Assembly: GCA_017591395.1 (NCBI GenBank)
Contig: WEDG01007119.1
Location: 1 to 64,000 of the forward strand
DNA: 64,000 nt
Source of the DNA: Schistocephalus solidus
Taxonomy: Eukaryota; Platyhelminthes; Cestoda; Diphyllobothriidea; Diphyllobothriidae
Direction of reading: 5' to 3'
Below, in pieces: positions 1 to 11,800 of the stretch. The notes under the pieces were generated by a model, which worked only from the letters and a program-made list of their open reading frames with translations, was not told the DNA's origin and searched no databases. Each line of letters begins with the position of its first letter. Within the stretch, counting starts at the first letter, position 1. The translations under genes were made by a program, and so were the position numbers.

Positions 1-540
1 TATATATATATAAGTGATATGTATTGATGGTGGCTCCCACATCGAATGAAAACAGTGTTTATCTGCAAAGACACTATCCTCTACGAAGGCCGCTATTTCT
101 AGATTGGGCAAAAGATTTCTCGCCTTAGGCAGTCCCTTTGTGACGTAAACACAAGCGTGGTTAGTGAATTTTAAAGAACTAAAGGTTATGGAATACACCC
201 AGCATAAAATTTGATAAGAGAGAGTGTGAGTTGTTTTCACTTTAAAACGTGCATGGCTGAGGAAGCCAGCAATCCGAAAACTGCTGCCAATATTACTGTC
301 AGGTGCTTGCAATCTACAGAATTTGCAGTTGTGACTGAATTCTCAGTTCACAGACTCGTATTGCAACTCCGCCTAGTCAGCACTGGGCATCAAATCAACT
401 CCGAATGCTGAACTCCAGTCTTTTCAGACTAAAGCTGTAGGAGTCGCTTATATGCCCTCCCACCCCTGTGTGCACGCTTGGGCATGGGAAAAAGCGATTA
501 GCTGGAATAAAAGTGAATATGGCGTGAAATTCCAGGTAAA
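1..540. other. Unassigned sequence
   Basis: No gene, RNA or mobile element is recognised. The window opens in a short (TA)n run (1-12). The only ORF here (211-411, 66 codons) has no recognisable motif. Confidence 0.5.
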
Positions 541-618
541 TAAGTGTTAGGGTTCTGGTTTAGATTAGGGTTACGGTTAAGGTTTGTACGAGGGTAAGGA
601 CACGGGAATATATACGCT
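541..618 (+). repeat. Degenerate telomere-like GGGTTA tract
   Basis: Repeated variants of GTTAGGG and GGTTAAGG (540-600) end in a CACGGGAATATATAC motif followed by CTACCTGGAATT. The same order, degenerate TTAGGG-like hexamers then ACGGG and a short TACCC/GGAATT flank, recurs at 7925-8140 and 47575-47700. That points to a dispersed repeat carrying a telomere-like core rather than a chromosome end. Confidence 0.6.
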
Positions 619-2640
619 ACCTGGAATTGAGAGCGGAGTCACCTGCATTAGGTATAGACACTCTAGCCCCATGAACTATGCTCCTTCGGCCTCATTCAAT
701 TTTAAAGTTACAGAAAACCATACTGCCTCCCACGATTAAAACTACAGGAGAGTGGGGTTTTGAATGTGCACCTGTCCGTTCACACCTCCGGGGCACGAAC
801 GCTGAAACAAAAAGTCCGGTAAGAGGCCTCGGGTGGTTTTTAATTCTCATGCTCCCGGCTGCCTTCCATGCGGTAGGAACCGTTCTGCCAACATATTTTT
901 CCAAGTACTTGAACTATGATCGTGCTCGCCATTGGCAAGCTTCCGTAGAAAACTCCAGGAATATACACACACACCCAGTACGCAAACCTATGAATTAATC
1001 GCTAGGTTGTTTCCTATGAACGAAAATGTACTAGGGAGCACGGAGCGCATGTCAACATTGACTGACTTAATCCTTATAATATATTATATATAATATACTA
1101 TGCTTGCCTGTTTGCGGATAAAATTTTGCCTTTCGAAATTGATCCTCATTTGGTCCTCTGGAGTGTAAAAGGATCCATCCTCCAAATTAAACCATTTTAA
1201 CCATGATTAAATACTTAAAGAGGACCCCTCTAAAAGTATACATCACATATAGCACTACGTTTCAGCGGATTTTTAAACCCAATTACGTCTTTTAGACAAA
1301 TTAAGAAGACAATATATGCCCACTAGGATGTTAAAAGACGGTGTAATTTCGTGGAGGATAATTTTTGAAACTAAGTATATTCTATTAGTTTAGGCAATAT
1401 GAAAAGGCAAGATAGTTTTTTTTCCTTAGTGAGCACTAATCAACGTTTATGCCTAACGCTGCACATATCCGCTTGCAAACAAATTCGCCAATACAGAGGC
1501 CCGCTTGGTCGGCTAAAGACAGTTCTCCTCCCTTCGAGGTAGGATAATTTTAATCATCGAAAACGCCAAGATACCAGAGACGATTAGAGACACAATAGAC
1601 GCCTTGACAGGTTCAGACTATTAAACGCCTACACACGACAGCTTGTTTGTAGAAAATGGCGTGGACAATCACACGTACAGAGTGGGTTGTAAGACTTTAA
1701 TCTGAATCACCGTGATGTAAATCAACCCAGCATTAGCCTCAACTTTCCTTCCCACACTTATCTGTGTGAAGGGCAAGAGAATGGTGATGCGGCTGAAGAT
1801 AGATTTGTACGAAGTGTCTAACGAAACTGAATCCAGATCTACGCGTGCCACACATTTGCTCTCCTTCTTGAGTACACTCGACACTGGCTCATTATGGCCT
1901 TATCCGCGGGGAACCAAGTTATGCCAGGTTTCAAACTTCCATAGGCCAACTTTTCGCGTATGGTGCCAACTACGAGGATTTTGAGTGTTGACAGAAAGCA
2001 TATTGAACCATGGATCTACTTCCTCTCACGCTAAATACCAGTATCAAGTTAAGCCCCTGTATGTGATGATACCAGATGAGTTCATACAGCGAAAAGCTTG
2101 TATTTACATTGCCCGGAATTTACTGAAAAACAGTGATCCCCTATAGGCAATTCGAATAAAAGTTGGCATGCTTGTAATGCAACCGAAAAAAACAAGGTCC
2201 AAGAGCCGAAAACAAACCTTTGTCCTAATTTTTTTCCAAGGGCAAGGTACACGAAGCTACAATTTCAGGATCACTACTGCACATCACTTGGAGTATTCGT
2301 TGTGATTACGTCACCGTACCACACGGGCTTACGACCAGTTCCGGATATCCGATGTGGTCAGTTATGTAGGGCAGGCGATTAACTGTCAAGCTATAACATC
2401 ACAAGATAGAGGTAAAACCCAAAGGACATCCTTTTATAGTCAGTCCACTCAGAGCTCTAAAGAGGGATGCCAAACACTCATCGAAGAATCAAAGCTTTGC
2501 TTTGAGTGCTCGTGCCAACTCTCACAGACACAAACGGAGATGAATGAATAAGCTGGTTAGATACGGGAACAAGTACCCACCATACCGCTAAATGCCAGAG
2601 ATACTTCTACAGGTCTCCAACGTTTAACGCCTAACACCAT
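619..2640. other. Unassigned sequence
   Basis: About 2 kb without a recognisable gene or repeat. ORFs are under 110 codons, overlap on both strands and show no domain signature. A short palindromic AT run (ATATATTATATATAATATA region) lies near 1079-1098. Confidence 0.5.
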
Positions 2641-2712
2641 CGCCAAATCTCCTAACCCTAACCATCAACCGTAATTACAATCCTTCTTATGCTCATCCTT
2701 CCAACCAAAACC
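2641..2712 (-). repeat. Degenerate telomere-like tract, inverted
   Basis: CCTAACCCTAACC-type units continue as imperfect AACCGTAAT and CCAACCAAAACCG repeats. This is the complementary orientation of the tracts at 541 and 7925 and is strongly diverged. Confidence 0.55.
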
Positions 2713-3975
2713 GTAATCCCTCCTGAAATGTGGCAAAAGATCGCCAGTAGCACGATGAGGGTTACACTTCGAAGCCCTTCTCAGGGATAACTGCGAACAC
2801 CTCTGCGCAGGCGGAGTCAGTACGATATAGCTCCTGTATTAGCGAGGCCAAAATATCACAGGTGCCATCCGGTGGACCCATGGACTCTCCACCACCAATA
2901 TCGGAATATACTCTCACGAGCCACCTATTACTCGCGCTGCTGTTCTGGTTGACTGATGCATGTCCCCGACGGGCTGTCAGCAAGCCTTTCTTCCCGCGAT
3001 TGTAATCAAGACCCTCCGTTTACACAGAGGAAAAAAACACCTCCTGATGTCTGCCCTCATCTGCTACACTCGAAGTCCCTGAGATGGCGGCAGTTAGGGT
3101 ACGCCAATAACCTTAGTCGCAGTACGAGTACACACCAAGCTTTATTGAGCCCTGGCTCTTTCGGAGATTGCCAACACACCTCCCCGTTACCACGCCCGCT
3201 GTGCTTGACTGACACTTAAAAGGTCTTGTTTACGACTTTACAAACCCCAAGCTCAGGGGTCAATCAAACTCCGAAAGAGATCCCACCCCCACCCTCGCCC
3301 TCCCGGCTGTTTTCGCTCTTTTTTCGCCTTTCCAAACACACAACGAGACACCGCCACCCGAAAGCCCAAGGCTGCAGGAAACGGTTAAACCTCGGGCTAA
3401 ATGCCACACCATTCCCCTCACCCTCGACTTGTAGGTGTATGTGTTTTTGTGCGCTCTGTGGCGTGCTGGTGCTGTAGGCGAGAGCAGGTGGTCCCGAGAA
3501 TGGCTCGAAAACAATACGCCAAAAATCGATAGGAATTTGGAGTGAAATAGCAAAACCTGTTTTCGATGGCTCTTTAGGTGTGTGTGTGCAGGCAGAGTAG
3601 CGGGTGAGCTTGCTGGGCAAAGCACTGAACGCGTAGTGGGGCTAGCTTGTGTACCGATGCTGCTATTGCCGCAGTAACCAAACGAGCTAAATTTACAGTC
3701 ATCGGTTTGTGAATCATTAGGCACTAGGTAACTTTCTCTGGAGGTTCACCCTCGCCTCCCTCACAGCCGAATCCAGAACAAGCTGCCACCGGTTGAAAAA
3801 TACTGCGTTACCAAGAACTGGGGATCTAGAGGAGGCCCCCTCGATTTTAGATATTATTACGTTAAAAAATGTTGCTCGCATATCCTTCTCAAGCACGGCG
3901 GAAATGCATAGATTGTATTTTAAAAGCATTTGGAGATATTTAAATTATTTACCTGACGTGATTTTTAAAAATCGA
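2713..3975. other. Unassigned sequence, CA/CT-rich in the middle
   Basis: No supported gene. The 3200-3720 stretch is C-rich with CACACA and CCCACCC runs, which keeps overlapping minus-strand ORFs of 118 and 154 codons open. They have no recognisable motif and overlap each other in different frames, so I treat them as compositional. Confidence 0.45.
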
Positions 3976-4060
3976 TAGTCTCGGCTGGATTCAAACTCAC
4001 GAGGCTGGAGTATAGCTAACGGTTTAACTACCAGAGCTATGAAACCTCGACCTACCGCTG
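3976..4060 (-). repeat. tRNA-like SINE head fragment
   Basis: On the minus strand a box-A-like stretch (AGCTCTGGTAGTTAAACCG) is followed about 40 nt later by a box-B-like GAGTTTGAATCC, the spacing of an internal RNA polymerase III promoter. The body does not match the main SINE of this window, so it may be a different or badly decayed tRNA-derived family. It is not a convincing functional tRNA because stems are not conserved. Confidence 0.35.
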
Positions 4061-4451
4061 TGAAATTATCCGTCCACTCTACTTCAGCATGTCGGATCCA
4101 CCAACTATAAACAGTTAGCTGACAGCTCAAGCAGGGTTTCATAAAACAATTCTTCTTGAATCACTGAGAGTACTATTAGAATAACCTTATTTACAAGTGT
4201 TTAAGATAGCCTTGAATAATTTGTCTGAAATAATTGCGATAAACTCACTGGCCAAATGTAACGTAATCCATGGCTTTGGATCGCGCCTCGTAGCTTATGT
4301 GGTCAGAGCGTTGACTGTACCTACGCCTTGTCCTGGCTATCGTGATTTAGACTCCCACAGAGAGCACCAAGATTTTCATAATTTAGTCATATGAAGAAGT
4401 ATAGATAGTGCGCATGAAAATTTAGCGAAAACGTTATAGTTAAGTGGACTC

Positions 4452-4850
4452 CTCGACAGTTCGACCGTCATAGTCCGACGATGTCCACCGTATGCTCCAT
4501 GGGAAAGTGGAGCAGGGACGATGACTTGCGCGTGAATTAGTTAAGTGATAGTAGCCTTGCGCTGAAGCTACCGCACTCTCCCCTCCTCCCCCACCTGAAC
4601 CCGGTGTCATGACAGAGTCAAGAAGACCGGAGGCGGGAGAGGACGCAGGTGGCTGGCACGGCTGGGTCCCCTAAGTCCTAGCCGCCCCTAGGCGTGCCAC
4701 CACACCTCCATGTTCGGCATTTGTTATGGGAGCGCAACCCGAATAACGCCTGCCATGCCCTAATGTGGCCCCCGTGTTGGTCCAACGCATCTACCACGTG
4801 GCCCGTTTAGCTGGCAAAAGTGGACTCCTAACGAGTTATGGGCACACAAC
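4452..4850 (+). mobile_element. Family B repeat copy
   Basis: Starts near CAGTTCGACCG and carries the family landmarks in order: GTCCGACGATGTCCAC, GGACGATGACTTGCGC, GATAGTAGCCTTGCGCTG, CCCGGTGTCATGACAGAGTC, AGACCGGAGGCGGGAGAGGAC, GGTGGCTGGCACGGC, and CCACCACACC. After that it diverges from the 19.5 kb copy and matches the 58.96 kb copy (TTGTTATGGGAGC and TAACGCCTGCCATG motifs), so two subfamilies exist. The block is GC-rich relative to its AT-rich surroundings. No intact ORF. Confidence 0.8.
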
Positions 4851-4984
4851 CTCAAACCGGATTCGCCGTCTGAGGCGACATAAGGCCTCCACAGCATATT
4901 CGCTGCCTGTTAAGGTCTGACGCAACAGGCCGCCCATTCTGTGTCCAAATCACAACCAGTAAAAGCCTAAGACAATTGAAATGT

Positions 4985-7920
4985 GGAAAGTTTTACTATG
5001 CACTTAATATTCCTAAAAAAGTACTTATGTATTCCTTAATACAATCAAATTTGAGGGTCACACTTAGGTATGAAGTTTCAAGAAGATTCAAGTTTGAATG
5101 CTCTCGAAGTAACTAAAAATATGGTTATGCGAATTATCTGCCCCATTCCTCAGAAGACTACGAAATTCGAATAACTAAAACAAGCAGTATTTTTAATGAA
5201 AGCTTTTCTTTCCACAGAATAAAAGCTTCTAGTAAAATAAAAGCCTGCTAAAAGGTTACTTACAGAAACATATCTCAGTCTTTGGTTAAGCCACAGATGT
5301 GCAGTATATTTTGCTGTCTACCTTTAGGTAATCAATATCTAGTCCTTCCGGTTATTTGCCAAATTCCATAATTTACTAAACCGATTGCCTCAACAGAAGC
5401 AGTCATCGGAATATAAGACAACTTTTTAGACGCCTCAAATAGACATCGTTAGAGTAATTTTCAATCAATCGAAATAAGTCCCTAGGGTAGCCCCAGAAAA
5501 ACTAGAAAACAACCAATGAGAAAGCAGCCTATCAGACCCAGCATTGTGGTGGGCGTTCAGTGAACTGGGGTCATTACCCTGATTCCCCGGGGTAAATTTT
5601 GGGTGGAACTCTTAAGTAACGTTGAAAAGGCTCACTTTCCTTTGCCTTCACCCAACTTCTTCAATACCTTTTCACCTCCGAATAAGGATTCAACTGAGCG
5701 GATATTATGGGGACCAAAATTCACCATAAACAAGCCCCAGCAGGGAAGTGATCACTCAAATCTGCTCCAGGTCTAACCCATATGTCACGTGAACCAGTTC
5801 CTGAGTGTGTTGGCGTAGTTTAGACCTACCTCTCACCCTCCCCTCCCCGACAGTCTTTCAGGGATAGGCAGAATGAACGGTTGTTCGCATGGCGTGAAAA
5901 GAAGTAACAAAATTCAGTATTTGGGTGTGCGCAAAAACGGAAAAGCTGATTTGCCGCCATCTCATTGTTTAAATTTATTCCTATTAGGGTTTTCAGTGAA
6001 GTACATGCCTGAGCATTTGCTCTTCCTCGGATGGCCCTTAAGGAGAAAACCGAACCATCATTCGGCTCCAGCCATTTGTAGCAATTGTGATCAAATCATG
6101 GACTTTAACTGGTATTGACACTGGAAGAAACTCCGACATATTACAGTTGGTTTTCAGGAGGGGTTGTGGAGGGTGAGAGGGTCCTACTCACGAATGTTTC
6201 ACCAGTAGCCTGCCACACTTGAATGGATCGGGTATGTAGTCAAGCAAGAAACGAGGACACCCGTCTAATTTTAACCTACAGCAAAATACTAACCAAATAG
6301 CCTAATCGGAATCACGAACAGTTGACTTTCCACTAAATCGCAAAGCGACCAAGAAAATAAGTTACAGACCTGTCCTGGTTTGCTGAATTCCACCTTTAAA
6401 AACTCATTCGGGCAACTTTTATGGTATTGAAAAAGAACGCAAGCACAGAAGCGAATTTAGGCGGTGTTTTATGTGTGTGAACTCTATACAACATTAAACA
6501 ACGTGCCCAAAAAGACTTAACATCGTAGTTCCTCGTGAGCATCCTACGGGAAAGGAAGTCTGACTGAAATTGATTGTATTATCCTGTGGAACCTTTTGGC
6601 CTCAGAAACTTTCTGAACTCATTTTCAGAAACAAAATCTACTGATGCAAGCGAAAATGCGAATTCCAGGAAGAAGTCGATGAGATCGCTGTAACAAGAAC
6701 TTTAGTGACCAGAGGTTTCGGATTCAGGCTCGGATCCGTCAACATCAACTACGGGTTTGAGCATGAATCGGAGATGTCAGGCTTGTAAATTTCGTGTTTC
6801 AACCATCGAATCTACTCCTTCTCATTCCTAAAGTCTCTTTTGAAATTATCTTGCAGCTGCTACGGTGGGAAAGTCTGAAGCGGACACTGTTTTTGAATAA
6901 ATTTTTTCACGATGGTCAGCCTTTGAACACGAAGAAACACGTGCAAACTTGAGGCAGAAATTTTTTATAAACTAGCAAGTTTATGAAAACCGTCATATTC
7001 CTTATTTTTTTTAAAGTGAATCGCTTTGTGGGGGTCTAATTTCCTAGAAGAGTACTACCTCTAAGACACCGTAATCAAAATTTTTTGAAAGAAAGTCTTA
7101 CAAATTACGTAAGAGGTATATGGAAACGTATACTCTGACAAAGCAGACATATGGACTGATCGAAATTGTTATCAGCGACCGGGAAAATAGTTGCGAAAAT
7201 GCTACTGCGTCAAAAAATAGTTACTGGCCTGCCCTTAGTTGAGGGAAACTCACGCAATAGATCCCTTTTAATTTAATTTCAACAAAGTGCCCGAAGAAGC
7301 CTCTCCACTCTTTCATTTCCACAGTAGATGGAACTTTTAAACGAATAGGGGAAAAGTGACTTGATACCCCATTGCCACTCGTGTAATAAGACCTTTTTCC
7401 ATGATGTACCTAGTCCTGCTCAGCGTACGTACCTTTTCGATTGAATGGACGACCATTTGATCTATTTGACGTAGTTTTACATCTAAGCAAAAAGTATTTA
7501 AACATGGAGACACGAGGGAGTAATTATCATCGAACCTGGATTAGACTCCTCGGAGCATGAATTTGATAAGACCTGACCAGAAACATTTACTCTAAGCTTA
7601 CTTATTAATTTCAGATGAGATTAAAAGTACCATTTTCAGTCTCGATGTAGTAACCACCTGGAGACCTCGGAGGGTCCACTTAGGAGCCAAATCTATCGCA
7701 GTTTCGTTGCTGGGCAAACTCCTCAAAACGGCTCTGAAATTGCAGCCGCAAGTAGCACTGAATAAAATTTGAACAGATTTTATGCGCTGTTGGCCTGTTC
7801 AACAACGTTCATGCGAAATAACTGCTGGAAATTTATCTAAGAATGACTTGTATGTCCGCCTAAATAGGGCATGGAAATTGGATCCGTCCCGCAATGCATG
7901 TGGCGTTGTGTCAACTACTG
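4985..7920. other. Unassigned AT-rich sequence
   Basis: Nearly 3 kb in which I see no gene, repeat family or RNA. The longest ORF (5873-6118, 81 codons) has no recognisable domain. It could be intron or intergenic. Confidence 0.5.
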
Positions 7921-8140
7921 AAAGAATTAGGTTTAGGGTTAAGGTGAGGGTTATATTTTGGGTTACGGTTAAGATCAAACCTGGGGTTAGGATAAGGGGT
8001 ATGTCAAGGGTTAAGGTTAGGGTTCGTGTTAACTTTAGGACTTGGGTTTAGGGTAGGGCTAGAGTTAAGATTAAGGTGACAGTTTAGTTTTATGTAAGGG
8101 TTAGCATGGAGGTTAAGGCACGGGAGTATTTACCCTTCCT
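7921..8140 (+). repeat. Long degenerate telomere-like GGGTTA tract
   Basis: About 200 bp of imperfect GGGTTA, GGTTAAGG and TTTAGGG units with spacing changes, ending in CACGGGAGTATTTACCC then TTCCTGCGCTTTATTGC. It is the longest of eight such tracts in the window. The decay and internal location argue against a live telomere. The shared ACGGG/TACCCTTCC right flank suggests a dispersed element containing a telomere-like minisatellite. Confidence 0.7.
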
Positions 8141-11100
8141 GCGCTTTATTGCAAGACCAGGTATGTTTAGTGGGTGGGCGGTCCCATTCGTGATTAGGCG
8201 GCAGTACAAGTCATCCTTACCGAGATTTATTTTTCAGACCAATTAGGACCTGACACACTCTACGCACGGGCATGCAAAGCTGACCTGCACCACATGACTG
8301 CCTGTTCGATCCCACGAGCATGATAGGCCGCAACTCCGTGATGGCAAAACTGTGCGCTCGTTGCATGCTCTTTTCGAACCTGCCGCCCCCTCCCCCACCG
8401 GGGAAAAATTCACCCAATCGAACCCGCCAGCGCGGGAAGCAAAAGAACAAAGAGCGACCGAACTGAAGTCGAGGCGCGTCCAGCGGACGAAACAACTCAG
8501 CAACAACATCTACCATCAGTTACACTGAGTGCGGCAGCGTCAGAATATGGAAAACTGATCGGCTCGTTGACTTATACCGCCCTAGCCGGAAACATCAACG
8601 GCTACGCGAACAGCAGAATGCCCCGCGTCTCGCGCTTTTTTGGTCATTTTTCGTTGTTTTTTTTGTTCCAGGACGTCACACGAACCACCTAGCAGCACAA
8701 GTAGCCAGAGGGGGTAGTAGTTTGTGCAGGCGAAGGAAATAAAACCTTAATTTGCGAAATGTTTTCTGTGTGTGCTTCATGTCAGGAGCTGTCGTGCTGC
8801 CACTCCGACAATGAAACTACGGCTCTTCGGCGAGTTCCGGCGGGAGGCGAGGACGTCAGTGGCAGAGATCTCATCTGGAGAGTCAGGAACCAACACTGAC
8901 CTATTGATGCTTCTGCCTTCAAACTCCCAGACCCATGCTCCGATTAAAACTTCTCCGAAATGATAACAGACATTTTACTAGACACGTTTGCCGGCGAAGG
9001 TGACACATCAAGACTAGAGTTTTGTCCGAAAAACTACGGGCAGATCTTATTAGCAAAAGTATAAACATTAATATCAATAACAGAAGTAAAATAACCTGTA
9101 GCGTGGCTTACAATCATTCGACTTATCATTTCTTTTTACAAATTAAGCAACCGTATCCATATACATTGTAGTATTTGGTGAGCAGCACGCGGCATCTTCT
9201 GGAGACGCGTAGGTCCATCGAATTATCTTAAAATGAAGGACATAACAGTAGTTTGGAAATCCTGGGTTTCAAAGTACACAGGTAAGGTAGATTACGGCTA
9301 TCTGGGTTACGGAATTACTGGATCAGTTGTGTATATGGGTTAAGTGGTGATAAGCATAAACCGATCCCAAGCATTAACAGCAAACTTGCTTTGCTTACAA
9401 AGTCACCTCGGGGTTTGGCTGGGACTGGACTAGGCTGATCGTATGTTCTGTCAAGTGGTTTACGTAGACCACGTAGACCTTCAACTTAAACTGATTTCCC
9501 AGCGGCGAGAGCTCGCGGAAAATCGGTTAAACCGGCCAAACAGGGCTAGAATGCCCTGCTGTAAAATACGACTGGATCAGTGAAATAAAATAAGGCCCTA
9601 AAGGATTGTTTTCTTTCTACGTACCGTGTCTGCCGATAGCAGGAACGATGCCCGCCAAAAGCCAGTATTCTACAGTGTCAGAAGTGACTTGGGTTTCGCT
9701 CCCTGCGTACCTGATTTGCAAGTTCACCTACGTAAGCTTATGCAGTAAAAAAAATAGGTCAGGATTTTAAATTTTGGTGCATAATGCTGAGGAGGAGGTA
9801 AAGTGAAAGAAATGAAACGTTGACGGACCCCGGCGGGATTCTAGACTGCCATCCAACCCTTAGAAGACAACTGTATCCCACAATTTGGTGACACTTTAGC
9901 ATTATTTATTCTTTCATTTTTTATACCTACTTCAGCAGAGCAGTCCGTTCGATCAGCAAAAGGGGAATGATACTGCAAGGCTCTGTGAAATTTTAGACAA
10001 AGATCAACGCGCCCTGATTTACAGGGCACAAAAACTGCAGTATTGGCCATCTTTTAGGTAGAGATGCACCTGCTGAAGAAACCTATGAAGATCTAGTAGA
10101 GTATAATCTAAACCACGGCCAAGGCCTTGATGCTCTGTGGTTGTTTGGATGCAAGATGCGGTGACGTTGATCCCTTACACAGAACATACATACATACATA
10201 CATAATACATTCTGATGGATGGCCAGCATATCAGTAACGTAAGCAGGTTCGCTATGATCACGAAACCGCCTAGCACAAGGATAATTGCGTTGATCCATTT
10301 AAAGGTATTCACTGTCAGCGAATCCAGAGGAGTTATTTAGACAGCGAGATCCACATTTTATAGTTCCACAGCGTTTACTTCCGGGGCACTTAGATGAAAT
10401 CAGCTGGCGTGTTTTTAAGGATATGAAGACCAGAGCGTAGCAATCTTACGCGACGTTGAAGGACCTTTTGTTGCTTACTTGTTGTTATTTACTTCGGAAT
10501 TAACTTTCGCTATATACACAACATATTTTATCTAATGCTGATTGTTGACCATTACCTATTATGATAGGAATGAGACTGTAGTAGAACACTGATTTCCACG
10601 CTCTAGTAGCACCAAAAATGTGATTCGGACATTTTTCCTCCTAATCCTTGAAGTATAATCTTAGGAAGTATGTGGGATGGTCTTCGCAACGGTATTTAAC
10701 ACCATCAAAACCCGGGTTAAATAATAAATTCCTCTACAGCGTTGGAATAACAAGGACCGACAAGCTGATGGAGCCCTGCCAAAAAGATTTGCTACGATGA
10801 CTGTGAAACCTCCAATGCGATAAAAAAACTAAATCTTATACTACTTAACATTTTAGTTAACGATCGATCTTCGTAAGTATGCGGACTTTATTGCCTATAT
10901 GCTAGTCAACTGAGAAAGATGGAAGGTTTGGTTTTTTCTGAACACTCACACGAGGCAATCTCATAGCCTTACCCCCCGCTCTTAAAACGCCGATTAGCCG
11001 CTGCGGTAGGTAGTCTGATCACAAAAAAAGATACAAATTCTAGAACTGCAATACCTGCTTTGAGAGCACAGAACGCCCAGAAATCATTTTCAATCAGTAA

Positions 11101-11725
11101 AATTAACAGAAAGTGGAACGGAACGGGGACATTCAGCGCTGGAAAGCGTTCAGTACTAAGTAAAATTGACCTCAAGGACTATCTCGTTCTTGAAATAACA
11201 ATTTGGCCTCTGCTCAGGCTTCTCATGTGAACCATGATAGGATGCACTCAGATCGTTGCAGGCAAAAAATTATAAGTCTGCGCATTTCCTCTGAGCGTGG
11301 TTTTATTTCGGCACTTGGTGGGATCCAACAAATTGTCTACTGTTATCTCGGAGTTGCGTTCATAGGTCCCCCAGATGGCAGAAGGACCCTGGGCATTTCT
11401 GTGTCGCCTAGAAAAATATAAGATTGGGACATTCGCAGGCGGTATACCAGTAATAAAGAAGTGTCAGGAACGAAGTTGAGGGTGACTGTTATGACTGTTC
11501 CTAACGCTTTCGTCTTCACTACCCAGCGATACTTCTACTGAGGTCGAATATCGTGGGTTGGTTGTACCTGAGACATTCCTTCGGTCAGAATTTCTTAGCT
11601 GCCCTACCCCCCACTCGGCAGACAAGAAACCCTCACGTGATACGGGTTGGGTGCACTAAATTCTAGGGGAGGGGGAGCCGAAACATCGGCAAAACCCATG
11701 TCTGGACTTTAAGCTAGTACTTATG
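8141..11725. other. Unassigned sequence
   Basis: No supported gene. Overlapping minus-strand ORFs at 8217-8516 (99 and 88 codons) run through a G/C-rich patch and carry no motif. A short (CATA)5 repeat lies at 10186-10204. Confidence 0.45.
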
Positions 11726-11800
11726 TATATATATATATATACTCCTAACCTTAACCTCTCCATAACTACAATTGCAAACATATCCTAAACCTCAATTTTC
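11726..11800 (-). repeat. (TA)n followed by inverted telomere-like tract
   Basis: A (TA)8 run (11726-11741) abuts CCTAACCTTAACC-type units that end in TTTTCCCGGAATTTA. The latter matches, in inverse orientation, the CCCGGAATT flank of the tract near 47690. Confidence 0.55.

Noticed and set aside
3260..3724. 154-codon minus-strand ORF
   Set aside because: Kept open by a C-rich, CACA-rich patch. Overlaps a second frame with equally motif-less sequence.
7921..8140. Interstitial telomere or chromosome end
   Set aside because: Units are highly irregular and several such tracts share non-telomeric flanks, so a dispersed repeat explains them better.
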